Shown here: one piece after another, positions 53,475 through 61,125 of the stretch
How positions within the stretch are numbered: position 1 is the stretch's first letter
Layout: each line of letters begins with the position of its first letter
NCBI GenBank assembly: GCA_015066115.1
Contig: SVOZ01000001.1
Span: 172,802 to 236,801, forward strand
Direction of reading: 5' to 3'
DNA from: Oscillospiraceae bacterium
GTDB lineage: Bacteria > Bacillota > Clostridia > Oscillospirales > Ruminococcaceae
DNA: 64,000 nucleotides
Program-made: the position numbers and the translations under genes
Notes under the pieces: generated by a model
What the model saw: the letters and a program-made list of their open reading frames with translations, nothing else
Told to the model about the DNA's origin: nothing
Database searches by the model: none

Positions 53475-55067
53475 TTATAAAGGCCTGTATTTTTTGATGA
53501 CAGAGATAGCAACTTTTATTCCGTCAACAGCAGCACTCATAATTCCGCCCGCATATCCTGCGCCTTCGCCGCAGGGATAAAGTCCGCTTATAGAAATAGA
53601 CTCGAGATTTTCTCCTCGCAAAATTCTTATCGGAGAAGATGTTCTGGTTTCAACTCCTGTTAAAACTGCGTCATTCGCATCAAAATTGCGTATTTTACGG
53701 CCGAAATTTATAAGCCCGTCTCTCATCATATTAGAAATATAAGAGGGAAACAAATTGTTAAAATTGCATTCTTTTACGCCTAAAGAATAACTTGGCTCAA
53801 TTCTTGATATATCAAGGCCTGTTTTGTTGTTTAAAAAACATCCGACAGTTTGTGCGGGCGCACAATAATTTTCTCCACCTGCTATAAATGCAGCTTGTTC
53901 ATATTTTCTTTGGAAGTTAATTGCATCTTTGGGATTTAAACCAAAATCTTTTTGAGAAACTGACACAACAAGTGCACTGTTTGCGTTTTTCTTGTCCCTT
54001 GCAAATTCACTCATTCCGTTTGTTACAACGGTGTTTTGCTCGGAACAAGAGGGGACAACACTTCCGCCGGGACACATACAAAATGTGTAAACTGCGCGTT
54101 CTGAGCTTCTGAGCGAAAGCTGATATTCGCCTTTTGGAAGCATTGGATGATTCATATATTTTCCATATAGTCCAAAATTTATATCAGACTGAAGATGCTC
54201 GATTCTTACACCTATTGAAAAAGGCTTTGATTCTATTGCAATTGATTTTTGCATAAGCATCTCAAATGTGTCTCTTGCACTGTGTCCGATCGCTAGAATA
54301 AGCGCAGAACAGGGAATATATGAGCCATTTATGACTATCTGATCAATTTCTCCGTTTTTAACTATAATATCAGTTAATTGCGAGGATGTTAAAACCTCTC
54401 CGCCAAGAGAAACTATTTCTTTTTTAATTGATTTAACTATTTCTCTTAAATAGTCAGTTCCAATATGTGGTTTTGCTTTTTTTAGAATTTCAGAAGGAGC
54501 TCCAAGACGAACAAACTCCTTTAAAACGTAGTCACACAGAGGATCGTTAATGCGAGTTGTTAACTTTCCGTCCGAAAATGTACCTGCACCGCCTTCACCA
54601 AACTGAACATTGCTTTGCGTGTTAAGTTTTCCCGTTTGCCAAAATGACGTAACGGAACTAATACGCTTGTCCACATCTTCGCCGCGTTCAATAATGATAG
54701 GGCGGTATCCATTCTTTGCAAGTATAAGCCCTGCAAACATTCCCGCAGGACCGAATCCGACAATTACAGGTCTGTTTTTTAAATTTTGTTTTCCAAAGCA
54801 AAATTTAGGCAGACCGGCATCAAGATTTCTGTAAGATACATTTTTATTATTTATTTTATTAACATATTTTTCTTCGTCTTTGTTTGTTATAAATCCAACA
54901 GACGATACAAGCTGAGGCGCTTTTTTGTGACGTGCATCAACAGAGGTCTTTATTATAAAGCTATCAACAATATCTGAGCTATTTAATCCTAAAATTTTAT
55001 TAGCCTTATCAATAGCAACAGTTACCTCGTTATTTAGATCCGTTATAACGCCTGATACAACAATCAT
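53475..55067 (-). CDS. FAD-dependent oxidoreductase of unknown substrate
   Basis: 530 residues. The FAD dinucleotide fold starts near residue 100 (VIVGFGPAGMFAGLILA) after a ~90-residue N-terminal domain. The CMCPGGSVVPS segment and the C-terminal PCGEGAGYAGGIMSAA motif mark the family of conserved NAD/FAD-utilising dehydrogenases found across Firmicutes. No substrate is known to me. Monocistronic, with a 54-bp gap to cdaR upstream. Confidence 0.85.
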   Translation of the reverse strand: MIVVSGVITDLNNEVTVAIDKANKILGLNSSDIVDSFIIKTSVDARHKKAPQLVSSVGFITNKDEEKYVNKINNKNVSYRNLDAGLPKFCFGKQNLKNRPVIVGFGPAGMFAGLILAKNGYRPIIIERGEDVDKRISSVTSFWQTGKLNTQSNVQFGEGGAGTFSDGKLTTRINDPLCDYVLKEFVRLGAPSEILKKAKPHIGTDYLREIVKSIKKEIVSLGGEVLTSSQLTDIIVKNGEIDQIVINGSYIPCSALILAIGHSARDTFEMLMQKSIAIESKPFSIGVRIEHLQSDINFGLYGKYMNHPMLPKGEYQLSLRSSERAVYTFCMCPGGSVVPSCSEQNTVVTNGMSEFARDKKNANSALVVSVSQKDFGLNPKDAINFQRKYEQAAFIAGGENYCAPAQTVGCFLNNKTGLDISRIEPSYSLGVKECNFNNLFPSYISNMMRDGLINFGRKIRNFDANDAVLTGVETRTSSPIRILRGENLESISISGLYPCGEGAGYAGGIMSAAVDGIKVAISVIKKYRPL

Positions 55068-55121
55068 ATTTATCTCCTATTTGTAGTTATAGCCGCTCAG
55101 CAAAGCAGAGCGGCTATAAAT

Positions 55122-56378
55122 TTAGCTGATTCTGATTACAACCTCATAGTTTCCGTATGCCCAAAAAACGCCTTGCTGACTCGGAACAGTGATAGTGGCA
55201 GGAACAGTAACAGTACCGTTTGTTGTGATATTAGATAAATCAACTTCAATAACAATGTCCTGCGCTGTTATGTTGTTAATTATATTTCTATCACCGACAA
55301 GCACAACATTATTAAGCCGTTTTGTGCTGAGAGTTGCCTTTTTGTTTTCAGGGGTGCCGATTAATTTAAACTGGTTTACTGTAAACGATTTTTCCTGCAT
55401 ATTGTTTGAAGGAACAGTTACATCAACGGTAGAAATATTTGAAACATTGATAAATCCTGAAGGAAGCTCGACATTAAGAGTTACGACATCTCCTGGTTTT
55501 GCGTTTTTTAAATCAACATATCGTATGTCGATCTGAGACATTGTGTCAATTGTTTCAGCAGGTCCCGCAACTTCTATTTTTGTTGCTGAAAGGGTATAGG
55601 CAAAGCTCGCGTCGTTAAAATTGGCTGGTTTGTTTATAAAATGCGCGGCAATTGGAAGTTCTTTTATTTTAAGAACAGGAACAGAAATGTCAACAGAATC
55701 CTTATCAAGTGTAATATTTGGATTTGAAACTATATTTGAGTTTTCATCATATAACACGATTGGAATAGCAGGAAAGGTAATTGACTGCTTTAGATCCTTT
55801 TTCTTTGTATCAACCTTGGCAATACAGCTTGAAACTGTATTAACAACACTCTCCGGACCGGAAACAGTGATTTCTTGAACCGATGGATAGCCTTTATCGA
55901 TCATAAAATCTGCGCCGGCAGAAATATTTGATATATCTGTTGAAACGGGAATGGTTTTAGATGCAGGCTTATCAAATGTAACCTGTATTGATTTAGGAGA
56001 ATAATCTTCAATAGCAAGGTTTCCGATCTGTTCTTTTAAGCTGACATCAACATGAATTGTATGTTTGCCGGCAGTAGTAACTCGTCCAACAGAAAGGGTA
56101 ACTGAAAAATCGTCTTTTGATACAGAGTTTAATGAACCCCTGTTTCCTGAAACTTTAATCGAAACAACGTCATCGCTGTGATCAAATGTGCTTAATCCAA
56201 GCGCGGCAACAGCAGTTCCGTCAACAGAGAAATCAATAGGGATGTTTCTGATTGTTTTTTGGCTGTCTGTTTTAAGAGCAAGCGTTACAGAAGACCAAAT
56301 AACAATTGCACCGATAATAGAAAAGATCTTACAAAAGGTTTTGTTATCAAACAGTCTGGAAATATTTAAATGTTTCAT
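55122..56378 (-). CDS. cdaR: YbbR-domain regulator of diadenylate cyclase (CdaR)
   Basis: 418 residues: one N-terminal membrane helix (about 16-34) followed by four YbbR-like repeats of ~80 residues, outside the membrane. In Firmicutes CdaR regulates CdaA. It overlaps cdaA by 4 bp. glmM, often third in this operon, is missing downstream. Confidence 0.93.
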   Translation of the reverse strand: MKHLNISRLFDNKTFCKIFSIIGAIVIWSSVTLALKTDSQKTIRNIPIDFSVDGTAVAALGLSTFDHSDDVVSIKVSGNRGSLNSVSKDDFSVTLSVGRVTTAGKHTIHVDVSLKEQIGNLAIEDYSPKSIQVTFDKPASKTIPVSTDISNISAGADFMIDKGYPSVQEITVSGPESVVNTVSSCIAKVDTKKKDLKQSITFPAIPIVLYDENSNIVSNPNITLDKDSVDISVPVLKIKELPIAAHFINKPANFNDASFAYTLSATKIEVAGPAETIDTMSQIDIRYVDLKNAKPGDVVTLNVELPSGFINVSNISTVDVTVPSNNMQEKSFTVNQFKLIGTPENKKATLSTKRLNNVVLVGDRNIINNITAQDIVIEVDLSNITTNGTVTVPATITVPSQQGVFWAYGNYEVVIRIS

Positions 56379-57280
56379 TTTGAATTCCGCCTTCCCAGAA
56401 CAGATTTGATTTTGCTTTGCTTTTTAACAATAGGATTGCCGTTTTCATCAAATTGGTTGCTAAGCAGGTTGTTAGCAAGATATTCTTTTAATGTTTCTTT
56501 TGTAAAGTTTCTGATAAGCTTTCCTTCTGTAGCAACAGAAATAATACCCGTTTCTTCAGAAACAACAACTACAATTGCATCAGAAACCTCACTGACACCC
56601 AAAGCGGCCCTGTGTCTTGAACCAAGGCTTATGTTTTCAACCTTATCTGACGGTTGGAAAAAACAGCTTGCCGCAAACAATCTTCCGTCCCTGATTATAA
56701 GTCCGCCATCATGAAGAGGGGAATTAGGGAAGAAGATGTTTGAAATAAGCGAAACAGAGGGGATAGAATCGATTACAACGGCGCGCTCAACCGATTCTCC
56801 CAAACGAATTTTGCGCTCTATAACAATTAAAGCTCCGATTTTATCGCAGGACAAACGATAGCTCGCTTCGCAAATAGGATCAATTGAATATCTCCACTTA
56901 GAATCGCTGTCTTTTGATGGCTGCTTAAACAGATTTCCGATAAGAGCAATATTGCTTCTTCCAAGCTTTTCAAGTGCACGCCTTATTTCCGGCTGGAAAA
57001 TTATCGCGATTGCAATAAGTCCATATTGGAAGATGTACTGCAGAATAAACGAAATAGTGGTTAAATCCAGGATTATCGAGAAAATATAAATTACAAAGAA
57101 AAGAATAATTCCTTTAACAAGCTGAGCGGCTCGCGTTTCTCTTACAAATTTTATCGCATAATATAAGAGCAAAGCAACAAGGGCGATATCTATAATGTCA
57201 AGATACCACCTATCCAAGTTAAGCAGATTTGCAAAAAGACTTGAAAAAAAGTCGCCTACGGATACAATAAAATTATGCAT
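56375..57280 (-). CDS. cdaA: Membrane diadenylate cyclase CdaA
   Basis: 301 residues: three membrane helices (about 20-95) and a DAC domain with PLHDGGLIIR and GSRHRAALG, the two ATP-binding/catalytic motifs. It makes the second messenger c-di-AMP from two ATP. First gene of cdaA-cdaR with a minus-strand promoter upstream. Confidence 0.97.
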   Translation of the reverse strand: MHNFIVSVGDFFSSLFANLLNLDRWYLDIIDIALVALLLYYAIKFVRETRAAQLVKGIILFFVIYIFSIILDLTTISFILQYIFQYGLIAIAIIFQPEIRRALEKLGRSNIALIGNLFKQPSKDSDSKWRYSIDPICEASYRLSCDKIGALIVIERKIRLGESVERAVVIDSIPSVSLISNIFFPNSPLHDGGLIIRDGRLFAASCFFQPSDKVENISLGSRHRAALGVSEVSDAIVVVVSEETGIISVATEGKLIRNFTKETLKEYLANNLLSNQFDENGNPIVKKQSKIKSVLGRRNSK

Positions 57281-57319
57281 AATTTTAAATTCCTTTACTA
57301 TTAAGGTATTTATACTATT

Positions 57320-57347
57320 ATTTTAACATATTTTTTTAAAATTTCAA
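57320..57347 (-). promoter_or_regulatory. Promoter for cdaA-cdaR
   Basis: On the minus strand TTGAAA, 16-bp spacer, TAAAAT, 40 bp before the cdaA start. Confidence 0.6.
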
Positions 57348-57381
57348 ATAGTTTTTTGTATAATTAACAATATATTTATTA

Positions 57382-58518
57382 TTATATAGAATCCAAAACA
57401 TTGCATAGGTAATCGATCTCTTTCTCGGTGTTAAAAATGGAAAAACTCGCCCGCACCGTTCCTGTATTTGTCGTGTCTAAAAACTTATGAGCCAATGGTG
57501 AACAGTGTAAACCGCCTCTTACTGCAATATTTTTCCTGTCAAGATACTGTGAAATCTCTGTAGAGGTTTTGCCCTTTACACCAAAAGAAATGGTTGCGAC
57601 GTTTTTGTTTTCCTCAGGAACGCCTGAATAAACTATAATTTTCGGTTTTTTTATAGCTTTGCCGTAAAATCTCTTTAAAAGTTTGAGCTCATGGCTGTAA
57701 ATATTTTGTATTCCGACTCTGTTTATAAAAGATATTCCGGCAGAAATTCCCGCGGCTCCGGGCACATTTACTGTTCCGCTTTCAAGCAGATCTGGTAAAA
57801 AGTCCGGCTGTTCGTAGCTTGTAGAGAGGCTTCCTGTACCGCCAAAAATAATAGGGGAGAGCTTTATTTTTTTATTTGCAATAAGCAATCCTGTACCTGT
57901 TGGTCCAAATAGCGCTTTGTGCCCGGGACAGCACAGAACATCTATATTGTCTGATTGCATATTTATTGGAATAATGCCTGCAGTTTGCGACGCATCAAGG
58001 CAAAAAATAATGTTTTTTTGTCTACATATTTCGGAAATTTCTTTGATTGGCGCAATTTTACCTGTTACATTTGATGCATGGGTACAAATGATCATTTTGG
58101 TATTTAAGTCTATTAGCTTTTTAAACTCGTATGCAGTAATTTCTGGATTTTCAAATGAAACATTTGCAATTTTGTAATCACAAATGCCGCTTTTTTTAAG
58201 GTATTCGAGGGGTCTAATTACAGAATTATGCTCAAAATTTGAAATTATAGCATTTCCACCGTGCTTCATAACGCTAAAAATGGCTATGTTAAGCGATTCT
58301 GTACAGTTTTTTGTTAAAATGACCTGTTCACAATCATCAATTCCAAAAAAAGAAGCAACATTTTCGCGCATATTGTATACAATTTTAGCGGCATTTATCG
58401 ACATTTTATGTCCGCTACGACCTGGATTTCCGCCAAATTTCGTAATACAGCTATAAATTGCATTTGAAACTTCGGCAGGCTTGGGATAAGATGTAGCTGC
58501 ATTATCAAAATATAACAT
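57382..58518 (-). CDS. Cysteine desulfurase-like aminotransferase class V protein
   Basis: 378 residues. The PLP Lys is K201 in CCPGHKALFGP, and a Cys (C339) lies in RGGLHCSPLAH, the position of the persulfide Cys in SufS-type enzymes. The N-terminal YFDNAATSYPKP motif is typical. It resembles the clostridial NifS-like branch that travels with DUF3343 rather than IscS next to iscU. It starts 1 bp after the DUF3343 gene, so both form one unit. Likely reaction: sulfur (or selenium) release from cysteine (or selenocysteine). Confidence 0.88.
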   Translation of the reverse strand: MLYFDNAATSYPKPAEVSNAIYSCITKFGGNPGRSGHKMSINAAKIVYNMRENVASFFGIDDCEQVILTKNCTESLNIAIFSVMKHGGNAIISNFEHNSVIRPLEYLKKSGICDYKIANVSFENPEITAYEFKKLIDLNTKMIICTHASNVTGKIAPIKEISEICRQKNIIFCLDASQTAGIIPINMQSDNIDVLCCPGHKALFGPTGTGLLIANKKIKLSPIIFGGTGSLSTSYEQPDFLPDLLESGTVNVPGAAGISAGISFINRVGIQNIYSHELKLLKRFYGKAIKKPKIIVYSGVPEENKNVATISFGVKGKTSTEISQYLDRKNIAVRGGLHCSPLAHKFLDTTNTGTVRASFSIFNTEKEIDYLCNVLDSI

Positions 58519-58519
58519 A

Positions 58520-58747
58520 TCACACCTCAGAAACCTTGATATCGTTTATGCGGATATTGTTATCATATAAAAGTCTCTTTGCAGTATCTAAATCTTTTAA
58601 ATCTATCACAATGCTGTAGCCGCATCCACAGCCGCTGAATTTTGAGGGAGTTTTTATAAGAGAACAGTTTATTTTATTAACACCAAGTATTTTTTCTGAT
58701 TTCATTGCAAATGTAACAGAGGGAAAGTTGATAAAAATTTTTTGCAT
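58520..58747 (-). CDS. DUF3343 small protein (putative S/Se carrier)
   Basis: 75 residues. A ferredoxin-like small fold with a GCGCGYSI cysteine cluster (about 40-47) and INFPSVTFAMKSEKIL near the start. DUF3343 proteins are annotated as putative Se/S carrier-like. It is transcribed just ahead of the desulfurase-like gene, suggesting that it accepts its sulfur or selenium. The ribosome binding site reads AGGAAGGTG on the minus strand. Confidence 0.85.
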   Translation of the reverse strand: MQKIFINFPSVTFAMKSEKILGVNKINCSLIKTPSKFSGCGCGYSIVIDLKDLDTAKRLLYDNNIRINDIKVSEV

Positions 58748-58888
58748 GAAAACACCTTCCTGAAATTTATAATTATAATTTAAACTAATACATTATATGC
58801 AATGCAGGAGAAATTCGGTGTTAAAGAAAAAACGTGATTATTTAGCAAAAAACAGGTATTTCGGCATTATTTAGTCTTTATCACTTCT

Positions 58889-58915
58889 CTGAGTTAGACA
58901 AAATATGGGTTTTGC
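58889..58915 (+). other. Left attachment-like junction with the chromosome
   Basis: CTGAGTTA-G-ACAAAATATGGGTTTTGC is the same sequence that bounds the later units except for G instead of T at 58897. The chromosome to the left (58881-58888) lacks the other palindrome arm found at internal junctions. If G came from the host site, strand exchange took place to the right of 58897. Confidence 0.6.
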
Positions 58916-59292
58916 ATAAAGAAAAGCGCGTGCGGAGCGCGCGTGTTTTCGTTTCGGTTTGCGGTGGCGGGGTAAAGGCTTGCCGCAGGCAAGCTTTTTC
59001 CCGAGCCACAAAAAACATTTTTCGGAGATAGACGCACTTTGTTCTTGCTCGCACTCTGCGAGCAAGCTCGGGCGAAAGCGCGGCGCAGAAAAAAGCGCCG
59101 CAGGCGCTTTTTGCCCGAATTGGACAAAATAAACCTTTTGCGGGGCGAGCGAGCGATTAGCGGCTCGCGCGAGCTCTTCACACTTGCGCGCTATGCGAAA
59201 ATGCATAGCAGCGCAATTGCGCAACAAGGATTATTTTGTTTAGTTCGGCAAGCCGTGTGCTTTCGCTGTGAGCTTGCGTCAGGCGAAAACAA

Positions 59293-59324
59293 AAAGAGCG
59301 CCCGAACAAGTCGGAACGCTCTTT
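59293..59324. terminator. Possible terminator inside the element
   Basis: AAAGAGCG (59293-59300) pairs with CGCTCTTT (59317-59324), with an inner CCGA/TCGG stem. T-run is short, so termination is uncertain. Confidence 0.35.
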
Positions 59325-59421
59325 CTGTAAGTAAACTTACGTTTACCCCGCACTTATATGATAGCACACTTTGGCGGCGTTGTCAAGAGGTCTTACGGCA
59401 TCCCGCGCCCCCTTTCCCCTT

Positions 59422-59446
59422 GGGGAAAGGGCGGGGGGATTGGGGG
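59422..59446 (+). other. G-quadruplex motif
   Basis: Four G-runs of 4, 3, 6 and 5 G separated by AAA, C and ATT satisfy the G3+N1-7 pattern on the + strand. The first run also belongs to a perfect 10-bp inverted repeat (59410-59431), so the two folds compete. Confidence 0.7.
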
Positions 59447-59659
59447 AAAATAAAGTCTTTGCAAAATGCAAAGTCTTTGCTTGCTCGCGCATAGCGTGAG
59501 GCAATTTTGCGCGGCGAAGTCGCGCAGTAAAATTGCCGCCGCGGGCGGCAATGCGGCGGCGGAGCGCAGCAGCGAGCCGCAGGCTCGGGCGGAGCTTGCG
59601 CCGCCGTAGCAAGCGAGCGTTAGCGAGCGAAGCGTAAGCAAAAAAAGCTTTAGGTTTTT

Positions 59660-59689
59660 TTGCAGCGACGGAGAATGTCCCTTTATACT
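59660..59689 (+). promoter_or_regulatory. Possible rep promoter overlapping the origin hairpin
   Basis: TTGCAG (59660-59665), 18-bp spacer, TATACT (59684-59689). The -10 lies in the hairpin apex, 2 bases before the predicted nick, so Rep binding or nicking could repress its own gene. Moderate match only. Confidence 0.4.
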
Positions 59690-59713
59690 TGATATAAGGG
59701 ACATTATTCCGTC
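59667..59713 (+). other. Candidate double-strand origin hairpin with nick site
   Basis: AATGTCCCTT (59674-59683) pairs with AAGGGACATT (59696-59705), extended by ATA/TAT inside and GACGGA/TCCGTC outside. The loop CTTGA (59688-59692) exposes ACTTG|ATAT, identical to the nick core of phiX174 and very like the pC194 nick CTTG|ATA. Predicted cleavage is between 59691 and 59692. It lies 13 bp before rep, the usual place for a Rep origin. Confidence 0.75.
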
Positions 59714-59725
59714 ATTTTAGCAAAA

Positions 59726-60517
59726 ATGGTGGAGAATGTCTTTTTACCTGTTACAGACTTGCAAGGTCTGTTTTCAGGTCGTATCAAGCTATATCCGAAC
59801 GCCGACGGCGGTGAGGATATGGCGCAAATCATAATTTGCGATAAGCAAATTTTCAATCCAAATAAGCTTGAAAAGCACAAAGCTTCGCAGCTTTGCTGCG
59901 GAGCTTTGAAAGCCGAAAAGCTTGACGAGCTTTCAAGCGAGGAAAAAGCTTCGGCAAACTTCGAGAGGTCAAGCCGTCGGGCAAAAGCGAAGCTTTATGA
60001 TATTGTAATGTGCACAAATACCTTTAGGTATTTTGTGACACTTACAATATCGCCCGAAGCGGCAGACCGAAGCGACTACAAGTCAATTATTCATAAAATG
60101 AATAATTGGCTTGATAACAATGTCCGCAGGCGCGGACTTTGTTACGCCCTTGTGCCTGAATACCACGCCGACGGCGTGAGTATTCATTTTCACGGCTTTT
60201 TCAACGATGTTTTGGAGCTGCGAAGCAGCGGAAAAACAACTAAAGACAAAAAGCCGATTTACAACATTCCGAGCTTTAAGCTCGGTTTTTCGACCGCGAT
60301 TGAAATCACGGGCGAATATATAGCGGCTTGCCGCTATATCCTCAAATATGTCGGAAAATCGGGAGCCAAAGTTGGCTCACGATTTTACCTGTCGGGCGGC
60401 GACCTTGGTCGGCCGCGATACGAATATTTTAACGCCGCGCTTGACGAGCTCGAGGGCGGAAAAACCTTTACGCCCGAAGGCTCGGGGCGCACTTTCAAAT
60501 GTCTAAAATTGCGGTAG
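59726..60517 (+). CDS. HUH-type rolling-circle replication initiator
   Basis: 263 residues. Motif 1 is FVTLTISPE (103-111), motif 2 is the metal-binding HFH of VSIHFHGF (H154, H156), motif 3 is Y204-ILK-Y208-VGK, the YxxxYxxK form with two Tyr found in phiX174 gpA-type proteins. It should nick the origin, stay bound through a Tyr-phosphate and close the displaced circle. No helicase domain is present, so it would borrow host helicase. The ATG at 59726 has no clear ribosome binding site; an ATG at 59819 is an alternative that keeps all motifs. IS91-type transposases share the two-Tyr motif but are much longer and carry a zinc finger. Coding DNA is full of perfect inverted repeats. Confidence 0.88.
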   Translation: MVENVFLPVTDLQGLFSGRIKLYPNADGGEDMAQIIICDKQIFNPNKLEKHKASQLCCGALKAEKLDELSSEEKASANFERSSRRAKAKLYDIVMCTNTFRYFVTLTISPEAADRSDYKSIIHKMNNWLDNNVRRRGLCYALVPEYHADGVSIHFHGFFNDVLELRSSGKTTKDKKPIYNIPSFKLGFSTAIEITGEYIAACRYILKYVGKSGAKVGSRFYLSGGDLGRPRYEYFNAALDELEGGKTFTPEGSGRTFKCLKLR

Positions 60518-60546
60518 CAATTTTGACATTTTCAGTATTGTCAAAA
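60497..60546 (+). promoter_or_regulatory. Alternative hairpins at the rep/recombinase junction
   Basis: Hairpin A: 60497-60531, 15 bp with one bulge (T504), holding the rep stop codon in its GGTA loop. Hairpin B: TTTTGACA (60521-60528) with TGTCAAAA (60539-60546), 8 bp perfect. They share 60521-60531, so only one can form. B reaches the AAAAGGAG ribosome binding site of the recombinase gene, so the switch could couple or restrict its translation. Confidence 0.5.
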
Positions 60547-60558
60547 GGAGTGTTTTTT

Positions 60559-61125
60559 GTGAAATCTGAGTTCATCAAAAATGAAGCTTACAGCTTCATT
60601 TTTTCCGCGATGCGTTACGATAATGCGCTGATTATGCGAACCTGTTTAGAAACAGGTTTGCGTGTCGGAGATGTTTGTTCTTTGCCGCGCGAAGCGCTGC
60701 AAGGGCAAACGATCCGATTTACAGCGCAAAAGACGGGAAAATCTGGTTCCGTCCAGATTTCCGCGGATTTGGCAAACAGATTGCGCAAGGAGCACGGAAA
60801 ATGGCTTTTTCCGTCTCCGCGCAATCTATCAAAGCACCGCACACGCCAAGCTGTGTGGCGCGATATGAGGCTGGCGTGTGCCAAGCTCGGCGTAGCCGAG
60901 CACGCAAGCCCGCACAGCGCGCGCAAGACTTTCGCGGTTGACCTTTACCGCGAAAAAGGCTTGCAAGCTGTTCAGCGGGCATTGCAGCACGACAGGCTCG
61001 AAACGACGAAAATCTATGCATTTTCGGATAAAAATGTGGAAAATTTGGTGGAAAACTTCGATTTTGATGCATTTGCGGAGCTTGTCGCTCAAAAAGTCTA
61101 CGAAAAAATAAAAGGAATTGCTTGA
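60559..61125 (+). CDS. Short tyrosine recombinase (integrase)
   Basis: 188 residues from the GTG at 60559, which lies 8 bp after AAAAGGAG; an in-frame ATG at 60499 overlaps rep and lacks a site. Catalytic residues in this numbering: R35 (TGLRVGD), K58 in the AQKTGK hairpin, H119-x2-R122 (HSARKTF), H144 (LQHD) and nucleophile Y153 (TTKIYAF). Only about 20 residues precede the catalytic domain, so the N-terminal core-binding domain of phage integrases is missing. It probably integrates and excises the unit at the junction palindrome. Its last codons form the left arm of a 19-bp terminator hairpin. Confidence 0.87.
   Translation: MKSEFIKNEAYSFIFSAMRYDNALIMRTCLETGLRVGDVCSLPREALQGQTIRFTAQKTGKSGSVQISADLANRLRKEHGKWLFPSPRNLSKHRTRQAVWRDMRLACAKLGVAEHASPHSARKTFAVDLYREKGLQAVQRALQHDRLETTKIYAFSDKNVENLVENFDFDAFAELVAQKVYEKIKGIA

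Larger units (their letters stand above)
58916..59659. other. Hairpin-rich non-coding region of the element
   Basis: No convincing gene in about 745 bp; long open frames on both strands here are low-complexity and lack ribosome binding sites. Perfect stems include 58978-58994 (7 bp, GCA loop), 59045-59065 (9 bp), 59090-59112 (10 bp, GCA loop), 59190-59209 (7 bp), 59410-59431 (10 bp), 59457-59473 (7 bp), 59532-59552 (9 bp, GCG loop) and 59573-59587 (6 bp, GCA loop). Possible roles are single-strand origin, structured RNA or packaging/stability element; none can be proven from sequence. Confidence 0.7.

Noticed and set aside
58871..59612. Several 80-150-residue open frames on both strands in the 5' part of the element (and again in copy 2).
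   Set aside because: They overlap one another, are low in complexity (Arg/Ala/Ser-rich), lack ribosome binding sites and follow the hairpin-rich composition; they show no family motifs.
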